Assembly: GCA_049325415.1 (NCBI GenBank)
Contig: JBMOLL010000050.1
Coordinates: forward strand, 1-64,000
DNA from: JBMOLL01 sp049325415
Lineage (GTDB): Bacteria; Bacteroidota; Bacteroidia; Bacteroidales; GCA-2748055
DNA length: 64,000 nt
Direction of reading: 5' to 3'
In this document: positions 24,968 to 34,438 of the stretch, piece by piece
How positions within the stretch are numbered: position 1 is the first letter of the stretch
Layout: each line of letters starts with the position of its first letter
Program-made: the position numbers and the translations under genes
The notes under the pieces: generated by a model
The model's database searches: none
What the model saw: only the letters and a program-made list of their open reading frames with translations
What the model was told of the DNA's origin: nothing

Positions 24968-26992
24968 TTACAGGTTTTTCTTAAGTACGATATGCTGGGA
25001 ATGTTTATCCACGATGAGGGCGAAAAATTCCTTCAGGATCGCGTAATCGGAGGGCAGGTATTCATCCTTGCTTATCGTATACTTTGATATCAGCTGGATC
25101 GTGTTATTCATCGTGCTGATATTGAAGATGAATTTCCCGCCGTTATCCGGCATGCTGATCATTTTAGGTTCAGGAACTTCATCAATCGTATATCCATCAG
25201 GAATTTTAAGTGTAATAATGTTGGTCACCTCCCTCGGATAAGCAAAGTTTACGGGGTAAACCCTTTCTTCCAGTTTAAAGGGATTGTCCTCCAGTCCGTC
25301 GTATAGTTTTACCGGTATCATCACAAGATCCCCCATATCCCCTACCATATCCGACAGGTCAACACTGAGTTCGAGTTTGAAAACATCCTGACGTGCGGAG
25401 TCAAGGCCGATTTTATAATCTTCAATAATCATTCCCTTGTTTATATCTGAGAGATTTTTGATATAAGCGGCATCTTCCGTGTAGGTGTCATATTCCTTTC
25501 TTTCGTCGATCCCGTAATAGCCCGTATGGTTATAAACCAGCTGTCCCTTCAGGCTGCCATCGGTACCGAGGGTCAGGTTGTAAAAAGAGTTATAATTGCT
25601 GGTGACAGTTGGTTTCATGCTGACAAAGGTGGGACCGCTTGGCTTGATTACCACACCCTGGCCGTTGAGGCATTTCTCGGGGAGGATCCCGGGGCTGAAA
25701 TAGGGATCGGAAGCATCCAGCAGGATCTCTTTCCCATCGATAATCGCATCAACGATCATATGATTGAGTTTTTTGAGCGTGGGATGGGTGGGGGGTATGA
25801 TCCCGTTGCTGCGGGTGCTCAGAACAACAGGGTAGCACTGGATTCCCAGTTCCTGAAGGAGGTTCAGGAGTATGAAGTTGATTTCTGCAGAACTCCCGCT
25901 CCGGCGGTTATAGGTATCGCGCAGGGTGGTGTTGACCCAGTAATAGTTGGTCTTATTCCAGGCAATGTATTTTTTCACGAAGTCATACGCCATCACCAGT
26001 CTTGTTGCCGGATCCGCAGTAGAGGCAGCAATGCGGTCGATAACGTCTTTGGCATAGCCTGTTTTTCCGATCTGACCTCCAAAATCAAAATCCTCCATCA
26101 GAATTTCGTTCACCCGGTTCCAGGAAGTAGTACGTTCGTGGGCGCCGCCGTAATCAAAGCGCCAGTAATTGAGTTCATATTCCACCGAAGTGGCATAGTT
26201 TTCGTCATTCAGCGTATAGGCTTCCAGTTTGAGGGCAGGCATGTTTACTGCTTTCATATGAACCAGGTTGCTGGTGAAGTTGGCCGTTGCAGTCGAATAG
26301 GTGGTCGTTACTGCGCGGTCGCCCGTCCTTTCCGACGACATTTGAGTAACAGTCTCGGAGCGACTTTCCCTGGTGGTCTCAAATCGTTCATAGCCCTTCT
26401 GGAACATGTGAAACTTGAAGTAGTCGGGGATGCGGGTGTGATATTCACTCAAAAGAGTCGGTATCGTGGTCTGAAAATACCATTCCCGAAGGTTGAACAG
26501 GAAGTCGGATGATATATAATAGGTGATTTCCACCACGGAGCCCTCTTTAACATCGGGCATCTCGATTTTCATATTATCCCAGTACTTGTTCACTGCCTCC
26601 CTGTACACCTGGGCCCTGTCGAGTTTTGTAGTTACAACTTTTCCATCGACTATATTATAGGTGTTGCCCTTGACGGATAACAGTTTTTCTTCCCCGGAGG
26701 CGTCATGGTAAAGCGGGATCTCAAAACTGGCCCACTCATAGCCCGACGATTTGAAGATCTTGATCCGGGTATGGCGTGTATAGGTATACATCCATCCGAT
26801 ATTGGTCTCGTATTTGATCTCCGAATTGCCGATATCGAATAAAATTACAGCGGGAGCGCTGGAATCCAGTGCGCAAGAGCTCATGGTCAGCTCTTCAGGA
26901 ACCGCTTTACCAAATTTCACCGGGGCTTTCTGGCCGCTGATATGGCAGGTAGCCAAAAGTAGGGCAAGGCCTGCCAGGAAGATTTTTTTCAT
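24968..26992 (-). CDS. DUF3857 secreted protein, Cys replaced (copy 1 of tandem pair)
   Basis: 674 aa: signal peptide 1-20, DUF3857 about 50-260, transglutaminase-like core about 310-440 and C-terminal DUF3858-like sandwich. In the core the position of the nucleophile reads RSGSSAEINFILLNLL, with Ser where the gene at 22950 has DCK; His (LNHMIV) and Asp (LLDASD) positions are kept. It is probably not a working thiol enzyme. The protein aligns end to end with 28140-30152, with much more than half of residues identical (for example KIFKSSGY, DVKEGSVVE, QTTIPTLLSEYH). It begins the first unit of a tandem duplication. Confidence 0.83.
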   Translation of the reverse strand: MKKIFLAGLALLLATCHISGQKAPVKFGKAVPEELTMSSCALDSSAPAVILFDIGNSEIKYETNIGWMYTYTRHTRIKIFKSSGYEWASFEIPLYHDASGEEKLLSVKGNTYNIVDGKVVTTKLDRAQVYREAVNKYWDNMKIEMPDVKEGSVVEITYYISSDFLFNLREWYFQTTIPTLLSEYHTRIPDYFKFHMFQKGYERFETTRESRSETVTQMSSERTGDRAVTTTYSTATANFTSNLVHMKAVNMPALKLEAYTLNDENYATSVEYELNYWRFDYGGAHERTTSWNRVNEILMEDFDFGGQIGKTGYAKDVIDRIAASTADPATRLVMAYDFVKKYIAWNKTNYYWVNTTLRDTYNRRSGSSAEINFILLNLLQELGIQCYPVVLSTRSNGIIPPTHPTLKKLNHMIVDAIIDGKEILLDASDPYFSPGILPEKCLNGQGVVIKPSGPTFVSMKPTVTSNYNSFYNLTLGTDGSLKGQLVYNHTGYYGIDERKEYDTYTEDAAYIKNLSDINKGMIIEDYKIGLDSARQDVFKLELSVDLSDMVGDMGDLVMIPVKLYDGLEDNPFKLEERVYPVNFAYPREVTNIITLKIPDGYTIDEVPEPKMISMPDNGGKFIFNISTMNNTIQLISKYTISKDEYLPSDYAILKEFFALIVDKHSQHIVLKKNL

Positions 26993-27161
26993 AGATTTGT
27001 TGGGTTAAGTGCAGGTAATGTAAATATTCGATGCTCCGTGTCGGCGACACGGGCTGTCTGAGATTCCGGGCACGATTGGACAGGGTCAACGGTTAATTTA
27101 AAATGGCTGTTTCCTTAAAGTTATAAAAAAGGTGTATTTTATCAACTCTTTTCAGTCAATT

Positions 27162-27782
27162 ATGTATCAAAAACATGTCATAATTTTCATTTTCCTGGCA
27201 TTGGCACTGACCGCCTGCAACAGGGGGCCGGAAAAGGAGATCAGCAGGGCTGTCGACCGTATCCTGACACAGTACCCGGTTTCGAACCTGCAGGACCTGT
27301 ATAAATCGTTTTTTCAGGATGCCATGGGTCCCGGACATCTGATCGGCGATCCGGAATCTGCAAGGGCCTATCTTATTTACGAAATGGGAGAAGCCAGCCG
27401 CTATGATTCTGTCTTGCTGGAACCAGCCGGCTATAAGGGCAATTTTTACCGGGTCAACCTTTCACTAGTTGCCGACAGCATCATTCCGGCAGATACCTTC
27501 CTGAGGTATTTTGTTACCGGGATAAACGGATTCCGGGTACCCGGACCGGAGGGTTGGAAAAAGGAATGGAAAGTGATCCTTTCCGTGATCCAGGAGGAAC
27601 ATCCTGAATTGCCGGGACTGGAACGGGATAAAATGAAAATCGATTCACTGCTGGAGGCCGGTGTGTTTGTCGGACATCACAGCCAGGCTTACACAATGGC
27701 ATATGAACCGCATTACCGGCTCATTGACAGAAAACTGTTTGATGAGCATCTTCGGAAATACCTTAAGAAAAATCCTTTGTAA
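27162..27782 (+). CDS. Small lipoprotein of unknown function (intact copy)
   Basis: 206 aa starting at ATG 27162 (an upstream GTG at 27132 adds ten unlikely residues). Lipobox ALALTAC. The mature domain has charged helices around EKEISRAVDRILTQYPVSNLQDLYKSF and the recognisable FFQDAMGPGHLIGD, then a YDSVLLEP strand and a Tyr/His-rich end. I do not know a function for this family. A broken second copy lies at about 30323-30849, and the last 20 bp overlap the convergent HEAT-like relic. It is divergent from the DUF3857 gene at its 5' side, so each duplication unit is DUF3857 (minus), lipoprotein (plus), HEAT (minus). Confidence 0.75.
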   Translation: MYQKHVIIFIFLALALTACNRGPEKEISRAVDRILTQYPVSNLQDLYKSFFQDAMGPGHLIGDPESARAYLIYEMGEASRYDSVLLEPAGYKGNFYRVNLSLVADSIIPADTFLRYFVTGINGFRVPGPEGWKKEWKVILSVIQEEHPELPGLERDKMKIDSLLEAGVFVGHHSQAYTMAYEPHYRLIDRKLFDEHLRKYLKKNPL

Positions 27783-28045
27783 GTTTTTTAAGAAGAATTT
27801 TTCCACGCGATTTAAAACCAGCGGAGTTGAGGTCCAGTTGATCTTCAATTACCATCACCAGCTCACCTGTCAACTCGGGATACTGTTGTGTAAGGTTAGC
27901 CAGGATCTGCATGCAGTGGACCTTTATGGCTACAGGTAAGGTTACCGTTACCATTCATTTATTAAACAGGTGGGTGAGACGTCCCTGGTTTTATTCCCGC
28001 ATTGTGCAGGGATATCATACTGAGGCTGAGAGAGGTAGTTCCCCG
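27763..28045 (-). pseudogene. Truncated copy of the HEAT-like gene
   Basis: The last 63 codons (27763-27954) read in frame and correspond to the end of the intact gene at 30834-31361: PVAIKVHCMQILANL..YPELTGELVMVIEDQLDLN..GFKSRGK. Beyond 27954 the reading frame is lost, but nucleotide similarity to the intact gene (CAGGT.GG.GAG.CG.CCCTG.TTTT, then TGC.GGGA.ATCAT) continues to about 28045. The N-terminal half is missing. Positions 27798-27954 are about 98 percent identical to 30878-31034 (3 mismatches), far better than anything beside it. Confidence 0.8.
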
Positions 28046-28139
28046 TTCCCGGGAATCTGGTTTCTTCTGTAAACTATTCGATCATTTTTTCTGAGCGCAG
28101 ATCCAATTCTGTGTACTGGTTCATCATCGTTCATTCCAT

Positions 28140-30152
28140 TTACTGATTCTTTTTCAGCACGATATGTTGCGAGTGTTTATCCACAATGATAGCGTAAAAC
28201 TCTTTCAGTGCCTGGTAATCCGATGGCAAGTATTCATCCTTGCTGATCGAATATTTGGAGATTACCTGAATGGTATTGTTCAAAGTGCTTAAGCTGAAGA
28301 TGAATTTTCCCCCGTTATCCGGAAGGGCTACCATTTTAGGTTCCGGAAGTTCTTCCAGTGTATAGCCCTCGGGTATTGTCAGTGAAACAATATTTGTAAC
28401 TTCCCTGGGATAGGTGAAATTGACAGGGTACTTCCTTTCCTCCAGTTTAAAAGGATTTTCATTCACCCCATCGAAAAAACTCACAGGGATCAAGACCAGG
28501 TCGCCCATATTTGACATATGTTCCGAAAGGTCCACATCCAATTCCAGTTTGAAATTATCACCTTTGACCGAATCGAGAATTATTTTATAGTTCTCAATAT
28601 TAAGTCCTATATGCTTATCTGTTAAGCCCTTGATATAAGCCTCGTCATCGGTGAAATTATCATAGTTCTTTCTCTCTTCGATACCGAAATAACCGTTATG
28701 GCTATATTCCAGTTTACCTTTGAGTGTTCCGTCGCTGCCGAGGGAAAGAGTGTAAAGGGAATTGTAGTAGCTTTTGATTAACGGTTTCAGACTCATAAAT
28801 CCTGGCCCGGAGTTCCTGATTACAATACCCTGTCCATTAAGACATTTTTCGGGTAGGATACCCGGACTGAAATATGGGTCTGAGGCATCGAGAAGGATCT
28901 TTTTCCCGTTGATCTTTGTATAAACAATCATGTGATTTAGCTTTTTCAGCGTGGCATGGGTCGGGGGGATGATCCCATTGCTACGGGTGCTGAGAACGAC
29001 CGGATAAGCCTGGATCCCTAACTCCTGTAGGATGTTCAGAAGTATGAAGTTGATCTCGGAGGAGTTACCAATCCGGCGGTTATATACTTCCCGAAGACTT
29101 GTACCGACAGCAAAGGAATTTTTTTTATTCCAGGCAATGTGTTTTCTTACATAATTATATGCCATAGACATTCTTTCCGTTGTGTCGGAACTTTCAGCAC
29201 TGATCAAATCGATTATATCGGTAGCATAACCTGCTTTCCCGATTTGTCCGCCAAAATCAGAAGCTTTCATCAGGATTTCGTTTACACGGTCCCATGAAGT
29301 AGTAAAGTCCTGGGGACCACCGCTTTTAAAGCGATAATATTCAAGTTCGTAATCCACAGAAGTGGCATAATTTTTTTCATTTAATGAATAAGCTTCCAGG
29401 TTGAGGGCCGGCATATTAACCGCTTTCATGTGTAAAATGCTACTTGTGTAATTTTCATTTGTCGAATTATAGCCCTTGTTTCCTGATCCACTCGTAGTAA
29501 CCTTAGAGATGGTCTTTGAGTTGGATTCCTGCGTGGTTTGAAAACTCTCATAGCCTTTCTGGAAAACATGGAACTTAAAGTAGTCGGGGATACTGGTATG
29601 GTATTCGCTGAGAAGGGTCGGGATCGTGGTCTGAAAGTACCAATCCCTCAGATTGAAGATGAAATCAGATCTGATATAATAGGATACTTCCACCACAGAA
29701 CCTTCTTTGACATCCGGCATCTCAAATTTCATATTAAACCAGTTTTTATCCTGTTCCTCTTCGAAGACCTGTTCACGATCAAGCTTACTTATAACCTCTT
29801 TTCCATCAATAAGATTATAGGTGTTCCCTTTAATTGAAACCAGCTTTTCTTCGCCGGATGTTGAATGGTACAGCGGGATCTCGAAACTGGCCCAGTTATA
29901 GCCGGAAGATTTGAATATTTTTATGCGGATATGTCTGGAAAAAGTGTACATCCAGCCAATGTTGTTTTCGTACCTGATCTCCGAATTCCCAACGTCAAAT
30001 AAAATGACTGCAGATGCAGTTGAATCCAGCTCACAATAAGTCATTTTCAGTTCTTCAGGAACTGCTTTGCCGAACTTCACCGGAGTTTTCTGTCCGCTGA
30101 TCTGTCCGATGGCAAGAAGGAGAGTCAGGCTGATAAAGAAGATTTTTTTCAT
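28140..30152 (-). CDS. DUF3857 secreted protein, Cys replaced (copy 2 of tandem pair)
   Basis: 670 aa, same domain order as the gene at 24968: signal peptide, DUF3857, transglutaminase-like core, C-terminal sandwich. The nucleophile position again reads RIGNSSEINFILLNIL, with Ser/Asn instead of Cys, and the His and Asp positions are kept. The N-terminus differs in signal peptide details. It is complete and uninterrupted, so both copies of this gene survive, whereas each duplication unit has lost one of its other two genes. Terminal residues HSQHIVLKKN are the same in both. Confidence 0.83.
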   Translation of the reverse strand: MKKIFFISLTLLLAIGQISGQKTPVKFGKAVPEELKMTYCELDSTASAVILFDVGNSEIRYENNIGWMYTFSRHIRIKIFKSSGYNWASFEIPLYHSTSGEEKLVSIKGNTYNLIDGKEVISKLDREQVFEEEQDKNWFNMKFEMPDVKEGSVVEVSYYIRSDFIFNLRDWYFQTTIPTLLSEYHTSIPDYFKFHVFQKGYESFQTTQESNSKTISKVTTSGSGNKGYNSTNENYTSSILHMKAVNMPALNLEAYSLNEKNYATSVDYELEYYRFKSGGPQDFTTSWDRVNEILMKASDFGGQIGKAGYATDIIDLISAESSDTTERMSMAYNYVRKHIAWNKKNSFAVGTSLREVYNRRIGNSSEINFILLNILQELGIQAYPVVLSTRSNGIIPPTHATLKKLNHMIVYTKINGKKILLDASDPYFSPGILPEKCLNGQGIVIRNSGPGFMSLKPLIKSYYNSLYTLSLGSDGTLKGKLEYSHNGYFGIEERKNYDNFTDDEAYIKGLTDKHIGLNIENYKIILDSVKGDNFKLELDVDLSEHMSNMGDLVLIPVSFFDGVNENPFKLEERKYPVNFTYPREVTNIVSLTIPEGYTLEELPEPKMVALPDNGGKFIFSLSTLNNTIQVISKYSISKDEYLPSDYQALKEFYAIIVDKHSQHIVLKKNQ

Positions 30153-30322
30153 TGACTTGTTTGGAAAGTTTGTGTTTGGTAAAAACTCTTCACTCCAGGT
30201 TTTGGACGGGATCGGTCATGGTTCCGGCTTGTGAAGGATAGGATCAACGGAAAATTCTAAAATGACTGTTTCTTTAAAATTAAAAAAAATCAGGATGACT
30301 CAAAATAATTTCTTCCAGAATA

Positions 30323-30849
30323 TGAATAAAGCAATTATTCTCTTGGAGTTTTTGTTTTATCCATTTGTCCGGTTACAGACCTTCAGGACCTGTACCGGTT
30401 ATTTTCCTATATTTTTTTGTTGGATCCAGATTACCTCATCAGTGATCCGGGTTCCGGCATGGCCAGTCTTTTTTATAGGATTAGAATACTACCCGCTTAG
30501 ATTCCGTTTTACTGGAACCTACAGGATTTATGGCGAATCTATACCTGTTTTTGATTACCGAACCACGATACCTGTTGATACCTTCAGGCAATGTTTTGTA
30601 TCCGGTGACAATGGCTTTCCTGCCGAGGATGCGAATGTATGGGAAAAGCAATGGTACAAGATCGTCAGGGTGATATCCGGTGGATATCCCGGTCTGCCGG
30701 ATGGGTAGCGCGAAAAAGAGCTTATTGTTTCCCTTCCTGATGAGGTCGGGATTGTCGGACATCCTGGTCCGGAAGATGGAAACCTTTGAACCGTATTATA
30801 TCTTGATCGAAAGTGGTCTTTTTGAGACCTGTCTCAGGAAATATCCTGC
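30323..30849 (+). pseudogene. Decayed copy of the small lipoprotein gene
   Basis: Fragments of the 27162-27782 protein are found in order but in different frames: DLQDLYRLFSYIFLLDP then ISDP (matching NLQDLYKSFFQDAMGPGHLIGDP), DSVLLEPTGF, then TIPVDTFRQCFVSGDNGF (matching IIPADTFLRYFVTGINGF), and at the end FEPYYILIE followed by LRKYP (matching YEPHYRLIDRKLFDEHLRKY). Stop codons (for example the TAG at about 30499) and frameshifts break it. A signal-peptide-like start MNKAIILLEFLF at 30323 is visible. Cannot make the full protein. Confidence 0.85.
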
Positions 30850-31361
30850 CTGCTGTTCGTAAGATATTTGAGGATCATTTTTCCACGCGATTTAAAACCA
30901 GCTGAGTTGAGGTCCAGTTGATCTTCAATTACCATCACCAGCTCACCTGTCAACTCGGGATACTGTTGTGTAAGGTTAGCCAGGATCTGCATGCAGTGGA
31001 CCTTTATGGCTACAGGTACGGTTTCCGTTACCATCCAATTGAAGCACAGGTCGGCGAGGCGGCCCTGTTCTTTTGGTCCCACTTTGTGCCGGGAGATCAT
31101 CCGAAGGCAGGAGCGCCGGAATCCGTCAGACTTTTTTGGAAGTTGCCTGATCAGGGCTGGCAGATGACGTGTAGCCAGTCCGGGGCAGGCCTCGTCGCAG
31201 TAATCGGCTACCCAGGCAGCGCGCCAGGAGACCGGGTCGTCCTCAAAAATCATCAGCGAGACCAGTTCATCGAAATTTTCCTGCGATGAGCCGATCTCGC
31301 TGATTATCCGGTCCCTCATCACCCTGTTGGGCGGATTTCGGAACTGTTCTTTGAGGGTCAT
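30834..31361 (-). CDS. HEAT-repeat-like alpha-helical protein
   Basis: 175 aa, no signal peptide, all-helical: repeated pairs of amphipathic helices (FDELVSLMIFEDDPVSWRAAWVADYCDE; PALIRQLPKKSDGFRRSCLRMI; VPVAIKVHCMQILANLTQQYPEL) read like HEAT/ARM-type scaffolds, which bind proteins or DNA. Exact family not recognised. The gene start overlaps the stop of the DUF4412 gene by 4 bp (ATGA), so they are translationally coupled. A truncated second copy is at 27763. Its 3' end overlaps the decayed lipoprotein copy, as the intact pair overlaps in unit 1. Confidence 0.72.
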   Translation of the reverse strand: MTLKEQFRNPPNRVMRDRIISEIGSSQENFDELVSLMIFEDDPVSWRAAWVADYCDEACPGLATRHLPALIRQLPKKSDGFRRSCLRMISRHKVGPKEQGRLADLCFNWMVTETVPVAIKVHCMQILANLTQQYPELTGELVMVIEDQLDLNSAGFKSRGKMILKYLTNSRQDIS

Positions 31362-32392
31362 TCTTTCTTTTTATCCTTGGCAGGGCCTCCGCCCATACTC
31401 ATGACATTATAACCACTGGTGGAAATATTATTCTTTTTGTCGAGATCAAGTTCGTCGACCGTCATGGTCATTTTTTCACCATCCTGTTTGTCTACAAAGA
31501 CATATTCAAGGACAGTCCCGTTAGAGGCATAAGCATAATTGAAATAGCCTCCGAAGGCTGAATTTTCCATATAACCCTTGCTCATTTTACCATTCAGGTC
31601 CTGGGTGATCCAGATTTCTGCCGTTCCTTCCTCGTCTTCATAACGATATTCGTCGCAGTCGTATCCCAGGATCTTTTTGCTACGTCCGGTTTTGGTATAA
31701 CTCGCCGGCATGCTTTCCTCGGTTTCGGCAGTTTCGCCTTCTTCTTCAGCTTTTTCTTTCAGTGCCTGGACCTGGTCTTCCGTAATGGTTATGGCAAAGC
31801 CGGTCTTTTCACCGTCGCTTTCACCCAGCGTCAACATGGTCAGGTTTTCCGTGTCGAATACAATGGTTGATTTGTCTTTGGTTTCCGGGTTGACAAATAC
31901 CATGGCATAATCGGGAGTGGTCTTGCTCAGATAGGTATAATAATCGGTGGATTCTTCCAGCTTACCTTTTTTATCATAGGTTTTGATCACCATCTTCATG
32001 TAGCCGTCGAATTCATATTTCTCCTTCATCTTGACATTGCCCGTGATGCCAAACATTTTCATCATCGATTTCTCTGCGGCTTCATCCGAGGTTTTGTATT
32101 TTGTTAAATCCTCGTCATCCGATTTTTCCGCTTTCTCAGTTTCCTCGGGTTGTTCTGTTTCCGTGCTTTGTTCTTCGGTTTCACCTTTCTTGCCTCCAAG
32201 GAATTTCTCCTGGAATTTGTCAATACCCTTGTTTACGTTACCTAAAACGCCGCCACTGTTTTCCTCCTGGGATTCGGTGGTTTCTTCCGTATTCTCCTTT
32301 TTCTTGATCAGTTTTTTAAGGTCCTGGGCATACGTCTGTGAGATCATGGTGCCCATTGCGATCATCAGCACGACCATCATTAATTTTTTCAT
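31358..32392 (-). CDS. DUF4412 domain secreted protein
   Basis: 344 aa. Signal peptide 1-27 ending in SQTYAQ; then a long low-complexity stretch rich in Glu, Thr and Lys (about 40-95) which looks disordered. The DUF4412-type beta domain follows: YEFDGYMKMVIKTYD, DYAMVFVNPETKDKST, KKILGYDCDEYRYE and a final region with EYVFVDKQDG. The KILGYDCDEY turn is the family's most recognisable motif. Location periplasm or surface; function unknown. I start at ATG 32392 because the signal peptide begins there; a longer frame adds ten residues. Its stop overlaps the HEAT-like gene start. Confidence 0.8.
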   Translation of the reverse strand: MKKLMMVVLMIAMGTMISQTYAQDLKKLIKKKENTEETTESQEENSGGVLGNVNKGIDKFQEKFLGGKKGETEEQSTETEQPEETEKAEKSDDEDLTKYKTSDEAAEKSMMKMFGITGNVKMKEKYEFDGYMKMVIKTYDKKGKLEESTDYYTYLSKTTPDYAMVFVNPETKDKSTIVFDTENLTMLTLGESDGEKTGFAITITEDQVQALKEKAEEEGETAETEESMPASYTKTGRSKKILGYDCDEYRYEDEEGTAEIWITQDLNGKMSKGYMENSAFGGYFNYAYASNGTVLEYVFVDKQDGEKMTMTVDELDLDKKNNISTSGYNVMSMGGGPAKDKKKE

Positions 32393-32522
32393 TTTTCCAT
32401 AAATTTTTGCGCAACACAAGTTATCAAAGATTTTTGAATAGGTGAGCAGACTGAAGCGACTATTTTACGTACCGTGCCATCCGGCTTGCAAAAAGTATCC
32501 GGATGTTTTAGTCAGGATGAAT

Positions 32523-32549
32523 TTTGTATCGAGGAAAACCGTACCTTTG
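32523..32549 (+). promoter_or_regulatory. Promoter of typA
   Basis: TTTG at 32523-32526 and TACCTTTG at 32542-32549 give both -33 and -7 boxes with 15 nt between them (19 from start to start). The ATG at 32574 is 25 bp farther on. Because this promoter lies inside the longer open frame that begins at 32442, it argues for the 32574 start. Confidence 0.7.
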
Positions 32550-32573
32550 CGGCCTGAAAATGAAAGAGAAGAG

Positions 32574-34373
32574 ATGAAGAGTATACGCAATATTGCGATC
32601 ATTGCCCATGTCGATCACGGGAAGACAACCCTGGTGGATAAGATGCTGATTGCCGGCAAGTTGTTCAAGGATCACGAGAAGCCAGGAGACCTGATGCTCG
32701 ACAGTAATGATCTGGAGCGTGAGAGGGGGATCACTATTTTGTCCAAGAACGTTTCGGTTAATTATAAAGATACCAAGATCAATATCATTGATACCCCGGG
32801 TCACAGCGACTTTGGCGGAGAGGTGGAGAGGGTATTGAACATGGCCGACGGGGCCCTGTTGCTGGTTGATGCCTTTGAAGGTCCGATGCCGCAGACCCGG
32901 TTTGTATTGAGAAAGGCTATTGAGATCGGGTTGAAGCTGATCCTGGTGGTGAATAAGGTCGACAAGCCCAACTGCAAGCCGGAAGAGGTTCAGGATTCGG
33001 TCTTCGACCTGATGTTTTCCCTTGATGCCACGGAGGAGCAACTCAATTTTCCGACTATTTACGGTTCGGCCAAGCAGGGTTGGATGGGTCATGACTGGAA
33101 AAACCCGACAGATAATATTTTTGCCCTGCTCGACACTATCGTTGAGCATATTCCTGCGCCTGCCGCGTTGCAGGGTACACCTCAGATGCTGATCACTTCC
33201 CTTGATTTTTCCTCGTATATCGGAAGGATTGCCATCGGGCGTCTGCACCGTGGTTCACTGAAGCACGGCCAGCAGGTCTCACTGGTGAAACGAAGCGGCA
33301 AGGCAGAAAAAAATACGATAAAAAGTCTTTTTGTTTTCGAGGGATTTGAACGCAGGCAGGTCGATCATGTGGAAGCGGGAGATATTTGTGCCATCATGGG
33401 GCTGGAAAAATTTGAGATCGGGGATACGGTTGCCGATCTCCTGGAGCCCGAGGCTCTGCCAACCATCCGTGTCGATGAGCCCACCATGAGCATGCTCTTT
33501 ACCATCAACGACAGCCCGTTCTTTGGAAAGGATGGAAAATTTCTGACATCCCGACACCTGAGGGACAGGCTTGAGCGTGAACTGGAGCGTAACCTGGCCA
33601 TGAGGTTGCGGGAGACCGATTCGGCCGATTCGTTTACCGTATTCGGGAGGGGGGTTCTGCACCTTTCCATCCTGATTGAGACCATGCGCAGGGAAGGTTA
33701 TGAAATACAGATCGGTCAGCCACAGGTAATTGTTAAAGAAATCGACGGGAAGAAAAATGAGCCGGTGGAAGAGCTTACCATTGATGTGCCGGAGGAATAT
33801 TCGGGAAGAGTAATAGAGATGGTCACCATTCGCAAGGGGGAGATGATGAACATGACCACCAAGCGGGAACGGATCACGCTGGATTTCATGATACCGTCCA
33901 GGGGACTGATCGGTCTCAGAAACCAGTTACTGACTGCCACGGCCGGTGAAGCTGTAATGTCGCACCGGTTTCACGAGTATCAACCATGGAAAGGAGAGAT
34001 CCCCGGCAGGCAGAACGGATCCCTGATCAGTCTGGAGACCGGGAAAGCGATCCCTTACAGTCTGAACAGCCTTCAGGACCGTGGTAAGTTTTTTGTTGAC
34101 CCGAACGATGATGTATATGAAGGTCAGGTGATCGGTGAGAACACCCGGCCCGGCGACCTGGTGGTCAATGTTTCCAAGACGAAGAAGCTGACGAATATGC
34201 GTGCATCCGGTTCGGATGAGAAAATGAGGATTGCACCCGCGGTGAAGTTTACACTGGAGGAGGCCCTTGAGTATATCCAGGAGGATGAGTATGTCGAGGT
34301 AACACCCAAAACCATCCGGCTACGTAAGATCCTTCTCAAGGAATTTGAATGCAAGCGCATCAGGAATAAATAG
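32574..34373 (+). CDS. typA: Translational GTPase TypA/BipA
   Basis: 599-aa ribosome-associated GTPase that resembles EF-G and acts in cold or stress growth and late ribosome assembly. G1 AHVDHGKTTL (about 10-19), switch 2 DTPGHSDFGGE, and G4 NKVDKPNC. Domain II follows, then an EF-G-like C-terminus and the BipA-specific CTD (PSRGLIGLRNQLLTATAGEAVMSH, about 440-470). Full length, no interruption. Promoter directly upstream; a perfect bidirectional hairpin follows the stop and separates it from tonB. Confidence 0.97.
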   Translation: MKSIRNIAIIAHVDHGKTTLVDKMLIAGKLFKDHEKPGDLMLDSNDLERERGITILSKNVSVNYKDTKINIIDTPGHSDFGGEVERVLNMADGALLLVDAFEGPMPQTRFVLRKAIEIGLKLILVVNKVDKPNCKPEEVQDSVFDLMFSLDATEEQLNFPTIYGSAKQGWMGHDWKNPTDNIFALLDTIVEHIPAPAALQGTPQMLITSLDFSSYIGRIAIGRLHRGSLKHGQQVSLVKRSGKAEKNTIKSLFVFEGFERRQVDHVEAGDICAIMGLEKFEIGDTVADLLEPEALPTIRVDEPTMSMLFTINDSPFFGKDGKFLTSRHLRDRLERELERNLAMRLRETDSADSFTVFGRGVLHLSILIETMRREGYEIQIGQPQVIVKEIDGKKNEPVEELTIDVPEEYSGRVIEMVTIRKGEMMNMTTKRERITLDFMIPSRGLIGLRNQLLTATAGEAVMSHRFHEYQPWKGEIPGRQNGSLISLETGKAIPYSLNSLQDRGKFFVDPNDDVYEGQVIGENTRPGDLVVNVSKTKKLTNMRASGSDEKMRIAPAVKFTLEEALEYIQEDEYVEVTPKTIRLRKILLKEFECKRIRNK

Positions 34374-34385
34374 GGAGGAAACTAA

Positions 34386-34423
34386 AATAAGAAAGGCCGT
34401 CTGTTTTGACGGCCTTTCTTATT
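34386..34423. terminator. Bidirectional terminator between typA and tonB
   Basis: 16-bp perfect stem AATAAGAAAGGCCGTC / GACGGCCTTTCTTATT with a 6-nt loop. It is followed by TTATT on one side and preceded by AAAATAA on the other, so it can end both converging transcripts. Confidence 0.85.
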
Positions 34424-34438
34424 ATGGTAGTACACGAA

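Noticed and set aside
25526..26512. 328-codon open frame antisense to a DUF3857 gene
   Set aside because: Same reasoning: shadow frame with no signal peptide or motif.
32442..32573. 44-residue N-terminal extension of TypA
   Set aside because: A promoter lies inside the extension, and the normal protein begins at MKSIRNIAIIAH.
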